Part shown: positions 11,033-23,419 of the stretch, in pieces
How positions within the stretch are numbered: position 1 is the first letter of the stretch
How the letters are laid out: the number at the start of each line of letters is the position of its first letter
Source of the DNA: Agapanthus africanus
Lineage: Eukaryota > Streptophyta > Magnoliopsida > Asparagales > Amaryllidaceae
Assembly (NCBI GenBank): GCA_030015575.1
Contig: JASDDO010000024.1
Location: forward strand, 215,098,996 to 215,162,995
Reading direction: 5' to 3'
DNA: 64,000 nucleotides
Made by a program: the position numbers and the translations under genes
Notes under the pieces: generated by a model
Database searches by the model: none
Told to the model about the DNA's origin: nothing
The model's input: the letters and a program-made list of their open reading frames with translations, nothing else

Positions 11033-11735
11033 AGTTGCCATCCTTGAAAGTCTCTACACAAACGCAGTGATCTGAATTACAACGCACAAATCCTGTCTCT
11101 AACATGAACTGACCGAATTTGAGATACTACTATTTTGAAGCTTGCTTGAGGCCATACAAGCTCTTTCGCAGTCTATACACCATGTTTTCTTTCCCCTTCA
11201 CCTCGTATCCCGGTGGCTGCATCATATAGATATCCTCCTCCAAATCTCCATGAAGGAATACCGTTTTCACATCCAGCTGCTCTAAGTGCAAATCCTCCAA
11301 TTCCACGATACTAAGTATCACCCGAATTGAAGTCATCTTCACAACTGGGGAAAATATCTCTTGATAGTCTATACCATGATGTTGTGCATAATTCTTAACT
11401 ACCAAGCGAGCCTTGTACTGCTTCATGCCATTGGCCTTATCCTTGATCCTGTATACGCACCTATTTAGCAACGCTTTCCAACCCTTGGGTAGCTCCACTA
11501 GATCCCACATACGGTTCTTCTTCAAAGAATTCATTTCTTCGTTCATAGCTTGTTCCCACTGCTTGCTAGCATTGTCTTGCGTTACCTCTGTAAGGGATTT
11601 GGGCTCTCCCGAATCTGTGTACAAAATAAAGTTGGTAACAATTCATTCAGGTAGATTCCTTTCTTGTGTAGATCTCCTCAGAACCGGTACATCTGATTGC
11701 TGAACTTGGTCTTCAACCTATTCTTGAACCTAATC
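11033..11735 (-). pseudogene. C0 reverse transcriptase, N-terminal part
   Basis: The longest open piece (11130-11624) carries the classic Ty1/copia RT start: W-E-Q-A-M-N-E-E-M, a W-D-L-V-E-LPKG motif, YKARLVVKNYAQHHGIDYQEIFSPVVKM, QLDVKTVFLHGDLEEDIYM and LYGLKQASK. These are the finger and palm blocks that precede the catalytic YxDD. Coding continues with one or two defects to 11033 and would join the YMDD segment at 9574 across the solo LTR. The 11625-11735 part is the variable linker from integrase and contains stops. Confidence 0.9.
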
Positions 11736-12577
11736 CTACACTGCAGTACCCGTCTCCTCCATATTCCGATTTCCACTTGTACGCGCCTGATTGCTCTCTT
11801 GAGTTCCATCTAACTCAACGAACTTAGATACTGCACCATCCTTGGCTTGCTTCGCTTCCTTATACAAGTGTTGCTCATCAAAGACGACGTTTTGGCTTTG
11901 TATTATTTTCTTGGTTATGTAATCCCACAGCCGATATCCGAACTCATCTCCACCATAACCAATGAAAGCACACTTTCTAGACTTGGAGTCATGCTTACTT
12001 CTTTTCTCCATATCGATCAATGAATAAGAAATACAACCAAACATTTTGAGGTGCGAGTAGTTTACTGGTTTACCTGACCAAATTTCTCCCGGAATACCTC
12101 CATCGAGCGCATTTGCCGGACTTCTGTTGATCAGATACACAACATCGACAGCTGTTGCCCAAAGGAATTTCGGCACATCTACATCCAAGATCATGCTTCT
12201 CACTCGCTCTAGGATTGTCCTATTCATCCTTTCAGCGATGTCGTTCTGTTGCGGCGTTCCCGGTACCGTTTTCAACCAACGTATACCCTTTTGTGAGCAA
12301 AACCTCTCGAACTCTTGTGTGCAATATTCCTCGCCATTATCGGACTTGAGGCATTTAACCTTCATCCACGTTTGGTTCTCCACCTGTGTAATTCAATGTT
12401 TAAAAAGACCAAACACATCAACTTCTTCTTCATCGCATAAACATAGGTTTTCCTACTTGCATCATCTATGAAATTTATGAAGTACTGATTTCCTCTATAA
12501 GACTCCACCGAGGTCGGTCCCCATACATCCGTATATACCATCTCTAGCTTCTTTGTCTTCTTTGCTACGCCTCCAAT
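11736..12577 (-). pseudogene. C0 integrase core
   Basis: Minus-strand reading gives Y-T-D-V-W-G-P (first catalytic Asp, near 12535), FINFIDDASRKTYVY, then in another frame LKSDNGEEY (second Asp) and PQQNDIAERMNRTILERVR, holding the catalytic Glu. Further on are INRSPANALDG and KMFGCISY, typical of the Ty1/copia integrase C-terminal part. All three acidic residues are visible but a frame change near 12384-12420 separates the first from the other two. Integrase inserts the DNA copy into the host genome. This copy is not functional as it stands. Confidence 0.88.
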
Positions 12578-13332
12578 CTAAAATCTGAGTGTGCTTTTCT
12601 TTCTATAAACACAGCTCTCGTAAAGTCCCAACTCTACCTTTTTCAGCCTAAAAAGAAGCCCTCTATCCTGAAGAATATTCATATTCTTCTCGCTGAGATG
12701 CCTCAAACTTTTATGCCACAGCGAAGTCTCCGAATATGTATCCGAACTTGTTGTCAATGCAACCGAATCTCCAGTTCTCCCACTGGATGAGTACAATGAA
12801 CCGTTCAACTTGCCCCTTGCAATCACCAACGATCCTTTGGAAATCTTCCACTGAGAATTCCCAAACACCGTCATGTAACCTTCATTATCTAGTTGACTTG
12901 TAGAAATTAAGTTTTTCTTCAGATCTGGAAAATGCTGTGCATTCTTTAGTTTGATATGACCTCCTCCTAACGGTTGTAGTATGATCGTCCCTTTTCTAAC
13001 AATCTTGTACAGCTGACCATTTTCCACCGTCACATACCCAAGATCTCCTTGAACATGCTCGCTAAAATGATGCCGGCCAGAAATGCAGTGAAAAGATGTC
13101 CCTGAATCTAGAAACCAGGTATCCGCATTTATGCTCTCGTTCACTGAAAGACAAAGCCCTTGTCCTCTTTGTTCTATCATATTGGCTTCCTTTTCATCTG
13201 ATTTCCCATCTGAGTTTTTCTTTAAGAGTCTACATTCGCTTTTTTGTGACCCTTCTTTCCGCAATTCTAACAGTCGTCTTGGATCTTCCCTTTCGATTTT
13301 CCTCAACTCTTTGACTTGCTTTTGTTCCCTTT
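12578..13332 (-). pseudogene. C0 gag zinc knuckle, protease and pre-integrase domain
   Basis: The open piece 12578-13306 contains the aspartic protease active site in DTWFLDSGTSFHCI (DSG intact), then LKKNLISTSQLDNEGY and the pre-integrase zinc domain LWHKSLRHLSEKNM with a later C. Just upstream (about 13238-13280) is a Gag zinc knuckle whose CX2CX4H part lies in a different frame with a stop in place of one residue, so the knuckle is broken by a stop and a one-base shift in an A-run. The piece ends at 13332, where the large stack begins after duplication ccttt (13328-13332). Gag continues at 48496. Confidence 0.87.
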
Positions 13333-16108
13333 TGTAACAACTCCAATTTCAATGTACAAAAAATTTATTTAAAAGTTAATGTACAAATGGAGTATTTGCA
13401 ATCCTGTGTACACTATAAGTATTTGATTTGCTTTTGAACAGTAAGAAAGCACTTGTAGCTCATTGGTAAAGCCTTGCTCTGCTGTGACGTAGCCCCAGTG
13501 ATCGAATCCCATCAGCCACATTATTTTTTTGTTGATTTTTATTTAAACTTTTAGAAGCTCAAAGTTTGCACGTGCACTGCACGTAAAATGAAAAGTCACA
13601 AATAAAACAAACATATGGACAATGTTGCACATACAGATAGGGACACGTGGCATGAATCCAAGCTCCCCTCACCGGCATTGGACCGACGAGATCCTTCCTT
13701 GGCCCGGCATCGCCGGCCCCCTCCGTAGGTACTGCCTAATTTTGCTAACCCTAGTCACTTGCCTCCCCCTTAACCCCTGTACTGTTTGTTTTTATTAAAA
13801 ACAAATAGAGAATTAAAAATTGGCATTAAACCAAATTTTAAATGCGCATTTTAATTCTCAAATTCAATACCCTAAACCCTAATTTTCTCTATAAACACCA
13901 CACTCCATTTTACACCTCCTCACTCATAAATTCCCTGCTAAAACTCTCAAAAATTCTCAAGTCCATATAGTTGCGCAAGTGGAGTTAGCAAAGGGCAAGA
14001 TTCTGACGACGTTTCGAGGAGTTTCCGGCGACGAAACGACGTCCTGACGCTTTCCTACGCTTCCCCTTCTCCCCTCTATCTTAATAACCTGTAAGTCCCC
14101 TCTCCCTTTCTTAATCTCTAGGCTAAAACTTTCATTCTTCAAAACCCGTCGGAAGCAGAGTTAAACCGACTTCTGATTCGTTTTTCTTTAAAAATTCCCT
14201 TTTTCTTAAACCATAAAATACCATACTCTCATATAATATTTAACAAACATAAATAAACACATTAGAACAAGATTTATCTCAAAATAATTCATGTTGAAAT
14301 TTTTATTTCATTTTTTCAGTAAAATACCACCATGTTTATAAACAATATTGTTATCCACTTTTTACCGTATTAAGTTTAGAAAACTCACGAGGTAAGGACC
14401 TACCTCATCACAACACACATATTGGATATAGTACGATGAACTTTGGAATTCTAGATTAGTGGATAATACACTTTTACGAATAAATACCCTAAACTTACAT
14501 AACCGTTTTCTATAAAAAGAGTGTCAATTAAATTCCTTGCAAATACGTCTCTACAACCCATTTTGGGGAACCCCGATCGGGATGGTGCGGGTTATCATAC
14601 GTCATCGGGTCTAATAGAGCGAGATGCAGACCTCTACAAGGAGCATTCGATCTCGATAGAAATTTTAATGCTATTTTTAAGAAAATGAGATTTCTACAAA
14701 ATAAATAAAATTTATTTTTATTAAATATATAAATATTATCAAAAGATCTATTTTAATATATTGTATAAATATTCCCTGTTTTCTAAATCAAAGGAATCAC
14801 ATTTACATGAAAGTACCATTTCAATTCAATATCAATTCCAATATATCACTAAAATACCATATATAATGAAAACTAGGTTCTACTCACTAGAAAATTACAC
14901 TTTTATAAAATATACATCTATGAAAACCCTAAAGATGGTAATTAAATACTTGAGATGTATTTTGAAAATATATCAAAACTATTTTTATATAAAACCCCCT
15001 CAAGTTATATTAAATTACAATAAGGACCCTAGTAAATATAAGTTTAAGCGGGACCAGTTCTTTTGAGCCTCAGGGGGCCGGAGAATGTGGGTGCTTGCCT
15101 ATCTAAGATAGAAAATCTAACAACGGTGTTATCAATACGGTAATTGTCTTGGAAAAAGAAACAAATCCTACCGTCCATGTGCAGCAGTTACCGATAACAT
15201 CAAAACTAATTCAGGACTTCAATTTCTTTTCAAAGTGTCTGACTCAGACTGAGTCTCAATCTAATCAATCTGACTTGAATATGATTCAAGTATAATCTAC
15301 AATTCAATATGAATCCGTCTATTCAATCTATATCAATCTATATTGACCGAACCGAACCATGGATATACTCCGTTTACATGACTATCCAATTATATCCATT
15401 CCGTTACTAATATCATGGTTTCAGCAAGTCATCCATCTATATAACAAAATAATACAATTAATACAAAAGACATTACGGGGGTTTAAAGGGGTAGATTGGT
15501 ACGGAATGTGTTAGAAGTGGCACGAGACTGTAACCATAATACACCTAACCTGAATATCCATTGCCGTTGTACCGTAGCTGAACGGTTCATTGTGCTCCAT
15601 ATACCTTACTCTCCGAATAGTGGGACTCCTCTCGTATACACTGGCATATTCTGTACCAAACTACAAAAAACTGCGTTAACATTATAATCAAATATTACTA
15701 GTTTACTCTCTTTCTGTCTATTCTATCTTTACTCACATTTGGGACTTACCGAGCGATTGTTCGCTAACAACATTCCTTTTCTTCTTTCTTTAGAATGTTG
15801 TCAGGTGGATCGTACTCACTGGAGATCGAGCCCAGTACTAAAGCCTTGAAGCAGTTATCCTTTGACCCAGAGCTTTAGATACTTATACATATTTTTCATT
15901 TCAGTTCATGCCATTGTTTAGGCATTGCTTTCTATTCATGTATTTACATTTCCAGTTGTAATTGTAAAGAATTGTTAATAAATAAAAGTTGTTGTTCAAT
16001 TACATCTATTGTCATTTTTCTTGTGTACATTTACTTTATATTGCTTAGATACGCGTAGCGTGTTTACTTCTGAGTAAATACGTAGCGGGCCTCGTAGCGT
16101 CCCCTCCC
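13333..16108 (+). repeat. E0: gypsy-type solo LTR, left part
   Basis: Starts tgtaacaact right after the target duplication ccttt and continues to about 16108, where E1 interrupts it. The last 28 bp are at 48463-48490. Rejoined it would be about 2.8 kb, similar to the G2 LTR (2.87 kb). Its 3' part (15950-16105) resembles the gypsy LTR end at 1-193. No primer site, polypurine tract or pol sequence is present, so only an LTR remains. It contains tRNA-like Pol III boxes at 13456 and 13499, A/T-rich stretches, and no convincing gene. Confidence 0.8.
13448..13520 (+). other. tRNA-like segment with Pol III A and B boxes inside the E0 LTR
   Basis: tagctcattgg at 13456-13466 fits the A-box consensus TRGYNNANNGG. 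tgatcgaatcc at 13499-13509 fits the B-box GGTTCGANTCC at 9 of 11 positions. A run of seven or more T follows at about 13523. Spacing is like a tRNA. It does not fold into a normal tRNA by eye, so I read it as a SINE head or a captured tRNA remnant, not a working tRNA gene. Confidence 0.45.
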
Positions 16109-17775
16109 TGTGAAAGGTTATGTTAGTGCCTAAGCCATCTCCTGTGGCCGTTTGCGGAACAAAACTTTTGATAACAAACAAAGCTAGGCACTATAATAAC
16201 CCTAAACCGGATCTTTACCACAAACCCAACTAGCTAAAAATGATTTCTATCTACTATGATAGAAGGTTATACCATGAGAATCGAGTCTTTCGGGTCTTCA
16301 ATCCTCTCCTCTAGATCCTCGAAGGAAGTACGGAACGTGCTTGAACTTCGGCCACCTCGCGTCATAGATGATCCACCTGAGAGTTCCTACTTTGAGCTCC
16401 TACCTCCAAAACAAGGTAACTAGGTTACTTAGCTTGCTAATCTAAGTAGCCTAGAGTGTGTAGAGAGTGAAGATGGATTAGTTTGTCTCTTGAAACTCTA
16501 GGTTTCTCAACTCATGAGAGGTTTAGAGTTATGAGGAAGAAGGAGAGCTTGAGGAAGAGCAAGTGAAGAAAAGGCTTGGATAAAAATGAATGGCTCAAGT
16601 GAGATGATAGGAAAATATCTATGAAGCATATAATAATTGATGAGATAAAATATCTCTTCAAAATAACAACCATGCCTCACAAATATCTATTTTGTCAAGC
16701 TATGAGTCATGCTTCATCCAAAAATATCTCCACCTCATTTCCTTTACCTCATATATCTTTAATCTTTAATCAAAAGATTAAAAGCTTTAATCTTTAATCA
16801 AAAGATTAAAAGGAAACCCTAATGAGGTGTCTCATTCTAGAAGCTTTCTCGAGTGAATTACGAGAATACCCCTTATCCGTATATACATACTCGTATCCAT
16901 ATTCTGAAGAATACGAATAAAATGAGACGAAAATAATCCATCAATATAATATTAGGATCCGGCTTAAACCAAAGCCCAATAGTATTATCCGCCCGAACAT
17001 CACACGTGCACAAGTACATGTATATGATCGAAGCCCTGCCGTAAAACCATACGGCCTCTACATCATTTCGCCCGAAACAGGGAAACCCTCTGTGTGGGAC
17101 TCTAAAGACTCGACAGTACGCTGGCAGTGGGTTTAACTACAAGCACGTCGGCGGCACTAGCTGTATGTAACGGCTACCCAGGTACCTGTCGAAAAGGAAG
17201 GCCGACGAGCAAACTCATTCGAACTTCTACTGAGCCTATCCGTGACAATATCCGTACAGTCCAGTCTCTTCGTCAAAGAGTATCGCATACCGGGTCTAGG
17301 GGGTGGTAAATGTCAAACCCTAATAATCCGATAAGTCGTGCTGATGTGGCTTAGGACCAATCCGGGAAACTACTGATCAACCTACCAGTAAATCCCAACT
17401 GCCTTGGCCAAGATCTTATGGTCCTAACCAATCAAACACTGTGCGATATCGACTCCCAATACCGGGAGAGATGAATCCCCAACAATCGCTCACTGCCTCC
17501 ATGTGGTTCGGGACTGTACCCAACCAAAACTTGTTTGCACGACTCAGTAGAGCCATGATAGGATAGTGATCAAAGCACAGTGGGAACTCACACGAGACAA
17601 ATGACGATCTCAGGTCCGAAGACTAACCCGTACACATGTCACCTGAGAACTTCCATCTGACGATAGGTATAGTACTATCTGGATGTTCTCCGCGAGTCCG
17701 TACAGTGTACTCACACCCAGTGAGCACCCGTATACGATCTTAGGTGCATCTGACCTAATAGCTGCGGGACCAACC
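16109..17775 (-). repeat. E1: copia-type solo LTR, left part
   Basis: This segment resembles the E2 and E3 LTRs in blocks (for example cgtacagtccagtc, tgtacccaacca and the caagcacag...gggaactcac region). It is interrupted at 17775 by E2 and resumes at 48019. The combined length of about 2.1 kb is close to E2 (2139) and E3 (2201), and no interior lies between the parts, so it is a solo LTR. The left boundary is uncertain: tgtgaaagg at 16109 or tgttagtgcc at 16121. Neither gives a perfect match to the right flank ccccg (48463-48467). Confidence 0.7.
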
Positions 17776-19914
17776 TGTAAGTGCACGGCGGCGCCCCGGC
17801 CGTCAATCCGAGGCCAAATTGCGGAAACGATAATTTACTTTAACTTTTTGAACCGGCACCACCGCGCACTAAAATCCCGGATCGGGCCATTAACAAAGTC
17901 CTAGCTAACTAGAGAAGGGGTAGAGAGATATATCGAGCGACCTGTGTCCTTCGGTCTTCTCGTCGTCGTCCCGATCTCCCCGCGGAATCTCCGGTCTTCG
18001 CCTCCTCGCCGGAAGGGCACCACGTCGCCGGCTTCTTTTACGGGCTCCCACCTCTGGATCGAGGCAACTCGGGCACGAAGTTGGCTAGCCGACGTGCCTA
18101 AGAATTGCTGTAGAATAATGTAGTGCTATGTCTCATTGGGGTTACTAGAAGTTGCCTTTTGAGTGGAGGAATGAGATATGGAATTTTGTGATGAACTTGG
18201 GGATTTTTGCAAGCATGAAGAGAACCAAAAATCCCCACCAAAAAAATGGGCAGCCCCCTCCCCTATTGGCCGACATATAAGAAAAAAAAATGGGAGTATG
18301 AATGAGGGAGCCCCTCAATAATACAAGGGAGAGGAAGAGAAAAGGCTATCATGCATGAGAGAGAAAAAGGATGATGGTGAAATATAATGATCACTAACCA
18401 AAACCAATACTCCATCAACCATCATCACACCCAAATTCAAGTAATCATGAAGTGAAGGAGTCAATGAAAGCTACACCCATCATGAAAACTATAATGAAGC
18501 AAAAAGTCTCCTCAATTGTTAATTGCACAATTGCAAATAACCCCCTCCACCAAAATTTCAGCCAAGGAAAGAAACAAAGGAAAATGGCCGAAACGGAAAA
18601 CAAACTGGCAACTTCAGAAAACTGATCCCGTAATGAATTACAGGAAACCCCGCTACTGTATATACATACCCGCATTTGTATTCCGACCGAAATACAAATG
18701 CAATGAGACAAAATCTATACTGTACAATACTAGGATCCGGCTTAAACCAAAGCCCGCTAGTATTATCCGTCCGATCATGACCCGTGCAATACCGCACTTA
18801 TCTGATCGAACCCTGCCATATCTCCATACGGCCTCTACAGCGTTTCGCCCGAAACTTGAGAAACTGGTCTGTGGGGGACTCTAAAGACTCGTCAATCCCT
18901 TGGCTGTGGATTTAACCACTAGCACGTCAGAGGTATTAGCCATACGTAACGGGCTACCAGGTATTCACCAAAAGGGACGTCGATGAGCGAACTCATCCTG
19001 ACACCCTACTGAGCCTGTCAGTGACAATATCCGTACAGTCCGGTCCGTTCGTCTATGAGCATCGCATGGCGGGCCTAGGGGGTTGGTAAAAATCAGACCC
19101 CCAAAAGCGGTACAAGTCGTGTCGGAGTGTAGCCCAGAACACCCTGAGATACTACTGGAATACCTACCAGTAAATCTCCTGCCTTGGCCAAGGACTTCAT
19201 GTAAGGGCTCTCCTAGACACAGCGCGACCTCACCCCCAATACCAGGAGAGACGAACCCCTGCAGATCCGCTCACTGCCTCCATGTGGCTCGGGACTGTAC
19301 CCAACTAAAACCTGTTTGCACGTCTCCTTTGAGCGTGGTAGGGTAGTAATCAAAGTACAGTGGGAACTCACACGAGACAAATGACGATCTCAGGTCGATG
19401 AACTAACCTGTACACATGTCACCAGGGAACTGCTATTTGACGTCAGGTATAAGACCAACTAGCATGTTCCCGGCGAGTCCTGTCCGGTGTACTCATAACC
19501 CAATAAGCACCTGTATACATCTTAGGTGAACCAACTGACACCAGTGGCTTGTGAGACCGACCACCGCCCCTCGTCGGGGTCTCAACTGTATGCACTAGTC
19601 TACTCTGGAGTATCGATGCCCTGTCTCGAAACTCCCACGACTAGGGACCTTTTAAGGATGTGCTTATAGACTACCATCTCCCATGTATATGATCGCCCTC
19701 ATACTGCTGGCAGTCAAGCAAGAATCCTAGGGGCTCTATCAACGCGCAATAGTGACCTGTAAGGTCACCTAAAACAGTACACGATGATAAAGATAAACCA
19801 GATAGCATACTATCATCTTGAGTAAGACTGTCCTATCGGGATAGGTCCTCCATCAATCATTGCAATCACGTGCCTGTGATCCAATAATTGACTCTGAGGG
19901 TACTATCTCCAACA
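17776..19914 (-). repeat. E2 3' LTR
   Basis: 2139 bp, plus-strand start tgtaagtgcacggcg and end atctccaaca. It matches the split 5' LTR with few differences, roughly one or two per hundred bases by eye. Short open frames inside occur identically in both LTRs and show no protein signature. A short hairpin gcccc...ggggt lies at 19566-19580. Confidence 0.92.
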
Positions 19915-19926
19915 ATCTCCCACTTG
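19915..19926 (-). other. E2 polypurine tract
   Basis: Minus strand gcaagtgggagat abuts the 3' LTR. The same sequence flanks the E3 3' LTR at 29705-29717. Confidence 0.8.
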
Positions 19927-22217
19927 CACTCAAGGCTAATTATTGCAATGTCACATACTCACAGCCCGTGTGATACCGAACACCCAACTCCTCTACTAAT
20001 CAGTCTCACAAAACCCGTTTGCGAAACTATTGCGTTCGAGGAATATCCTCAGTGAGTGGATCCGCCTTGATGTTTCTTTCTATGTCTCTCTATATCTCAA
20101 GTTCGCGGAGAAATCCATCTCCCGAAATGAGCAATACCTATCTTAGAATGTGTCTGGATATCTGATGGGACCTAGTTCATAAATGAACTCCAAATCCAAA
20201 CTTCTTAGACTGTATCGTCAACTGAACTTAATCAGTATCCCGCGTCATGCCTCCCTCAGTATCCCCTTGGACCACCTGTCCAAAATACTGCCCCTCGTCA
20301 GAAGGAAAACTATAACTCTGACAACCAATCTGTCATCCAGGTCACCTTGGAAGCCTGGAATGATAACTGTCTCCCGAATGGGGCTGTCGTTATCATATCC
20401 TTAGAACATCCACTTATGTTCTAAAACTGCTTCCGACCGTTTCTGCAGGATTGGATCAATATCAACTTATTGCATCTGCTGCAAAAACAACATCTGGTGT
20501 GGTACTCATGATCGACTCAATTGCCTAAGTAAGTGATCTGCCAATCATGCACATCCCTCTCCCCTTTAGTCTGTAAGACACTTTTAGAGAGGGTGACTCC
20601 ATCACCTGCAGGTACACCACCATGCCAGGAGTCGTCCATTCTAAATACCTTTAGAATGTTGTCTAAGTACCCAGATTGGGAAACTACCCAAATCTAGATC
20701 TAAAACCATAGATCCAGTTACCAGAATGTCTGATATAATACCCAATTCCTATGTGGAGAAACAACTGTGTGACAACCAAAGTATAACCGATCGTAGTATA
20801 GGAATATCACTTTCTACTCTGTGTATGTCATCCAAATACCAAGACATCACACTCTACTACCTTCTTAACAGATCCATCCCCTATTTTGATGAAGTCAAAC
20901 CTATGACTGTCACATCAGAAATAGATGATCTATCTCCGCTATATCTGCTTTAGTCTATAAATAGACACAAGCCACTTGTCCACCAATGCTTCCGCTGCTC
21001 CCACTGACTACGACAACCCTCTGGCAGAGTCATATACACGTACACTTCTAAAGCTAGTTTAGAACGACGCTATACTCATCCTCCTGCCGGGTCTCGCAGC
21101 CTGGAACAACAGCAATGGCCAGTCTGGGTAAACAAGAACCTCCCTGTCACCGTCCTTGAGGCTACCGGAGTACCTCTCGGGTGCCTGAGGTTACCCACCG
21201 TATTTGCGGAGTGGCCAATGGAATGTCAAACCAGATTGAATCTTTAAGTTCTTATCAAATCTTCAGTAACCGTTTGCGGTTCTGGAATCACTTCCAGTTC
21301 TACCATACTCCCACTACTGTTTTCTGAAAAAATCCATTTTTATTAAAACTGTGGCGAGTCTAGAAAAATATCACTATTGATCTTCCAGATGGTAGAAAGT
21401 CAACCCTCGTCATAGTCTGGGTCAACCCACAAACAGCCATTACAGAAACGTGCCTTGAGTTATCCAGAGTCCGGTTTTAAGCATAAGCCGGACAACTCCC
21501 CGTACCTTAACATTGTTAAGATATGAACTGTTCTATATCCAATACAGAAACAGAGGCACTGATTTAATTGAACTAGATTCAAATCATGCAGCTGTCTCCA
21601 GTTCATGTCAACTAAATGGAGAGAGGCCGATCAGCATTACTCAACTTAGGAGTGCTTCCAATTATGAGTAATCTGAAGGAGAAGCAAGTTCTTTAATCAT
21701 TACTATCAACTGAATACCCTACACAAGTATCTACATCTTCAATCACCTTGAAGAATCCCGATACTTGCAATACCTGGTTCTCTACTCTATACCTATAACT
21801 TCTCAAAACTCAGACCTTGTGTTTCTACGAAACACTTGTCTAAGTACTAGAGAAGTCATAAGTAAACCGAATATAGTACGAGGACCAACCCCTCTGTCCT
21901 AATGGACACTGGACAACATACAATACTCTGTATAAGTCCCTTGAGTCTGATAACTCAATCCCTGTGTGTCGTAGGTTGAAAACTGTACTTATGGTTAAGA
22001 AGAATTACACCGCTGTTTAATGCTCCTTACCTAACCATCCACTGATATAGGTAAATGTCATCGACATAATTTCAAAAAAGTATATCTCACTCTATAAAAA
22101 TAGACGTACAGATATATCAATTTGAAATTGGTGCATGACAGCGGATATTCAAAACCAAATATTTGCCGTCCGGCAAACAACCCAGGTGACTTCCTCAAAT
22201 ATCACCGATTACAACGA

Positions 22218-22375
22218 ATCCCGATATAATGAGGATGATCACCTAAATCCCGATATAATGAGGATGATCACCTAATTCCCAATACAGATGTGAGAATAAC
22301 ACCTGGTAAATACATACTCCCACTCATCATCTGTAAAATAATACAGATGTGAGAATCACACCTGGTAAATACATA
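22218..22375. repeat. Two short tandem duplications inside E2
   Basis: aatcccgatataatgagg and what follows is repeated back to back (starting near 22218 and 22247). Then aatacagatgtgagaat with its following cacctggtaaatacata is repeated (starting near 22282 and 22340). Confidence 0.85.
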
Positions 22376-22529
22376 CCCTGGAGCAAGTGTCTAATTAGGA
22401 AATCAGTTTTCTTTTAACAGTACACAGTGAAAATGAAACATTGAAATGTTTCGATGGGGTATCCGGGTATTCCTAGTAATGCCTCTTCCATTATCCAGAT
22501 TCACAACTGTAACCGTATAATTCTTTGCC

Positions 22530-23290
22530 ATTTCTCCAAATCCCTTTATATGTCTTTAGTCATTACCTTCTGTACACCCTCTTAGGCTAAATGGTTTTCT
22601 TTCTTCCCTACCGTTCGGCACCAGCCTATGGTTTGGAAGAAGACTATCCAATAAGCATAATGGGTGTACTGTCCTAATCCTAGGAGCACTCGCAATGCGA
22701 GAGAAGGTGAAGATAAAAGACAACCGAATAAACCTTATTCCTATTTCTCCTGAACCAGAATCCATCCCCGAACTGGAACAAGTTCCTTTCGAGTTCGTAT
22801 ATAACCATACGATGGAGTATCCAATAAACTGTGGATCTTCGTAGTGATACGGAGTGTTCTGGAGAAATACAAAGGTGATTTAGGATTGGCGAAGAAATAC
22901 TTGGTTTGGTCGTGAATAGCAGTCGCAATTTACTTTGCCCTCTTACTAATCCCTTGATATGTCTTTACTTAATACCTTCTGTACACCATCGTTATGCTAA
23001 TTGGTTTTCTTCATTCCCTACCGTTCGGCAGTAGCCTAAGGTTTGGAAGAAGATTATCCAATTTGCGTAATAGGTGTACTATCTCCTAAACCAAGGAGTA
23101 CTCGCAACCTGAGAGAAGGTAAAAGGAAAAGACAACTGAATAGTCCTATTCGTTTTCTCCAAAACCGGAAACCATCCTCGAATAAATTCCTTCGAGTTCG
23201 TATATAACCATACGATGGTTTTGTCCAATGGAAGTGGACGTTCGTAGTAATACGGGGTGTCCTGGAGAAAAGGGTAAAAGTAGGGGTGGC
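22530..23290. repeat. Roughly 350-bp imperfect tandem duplication in E2
   Basis: The two halves (about 22530-22880 and 22930-23290) share ordered blocks: accttctgtacacc, ccctaccgttcggca, ggtttggaagaaga, gagagaaggt and cgagttcgtatataacca. Identity is moderate, so the duplication is old or predates insertion. Confidence 0.8.
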
Positions 23291-23419
23291 AATGAGGTAT
23301 GCAACTCTGACAATCCAAAAGCCAGTGTTTAAGAAGGTTCGGTTAATTTTGGTCTCTGAGTCATAGTCTAGGGTCGGGTCAATGGTCGCTGCCAAAGAGA
23401 GAGAGAAAAGAAACACTCG

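Noticed and set aside
13448-13520. A functional tRNA gene
   Set aside because: Boxes fit, but the arms do not pair into a normal tRNA by eye; reported only as tRNA-like.
18445-18884. Open frames on both strands in the E2 LTR, repeated at 26362-26801
   Set aside because: Same frames in both LTR copies, overlapping each other on opposite strands, no protein signature.
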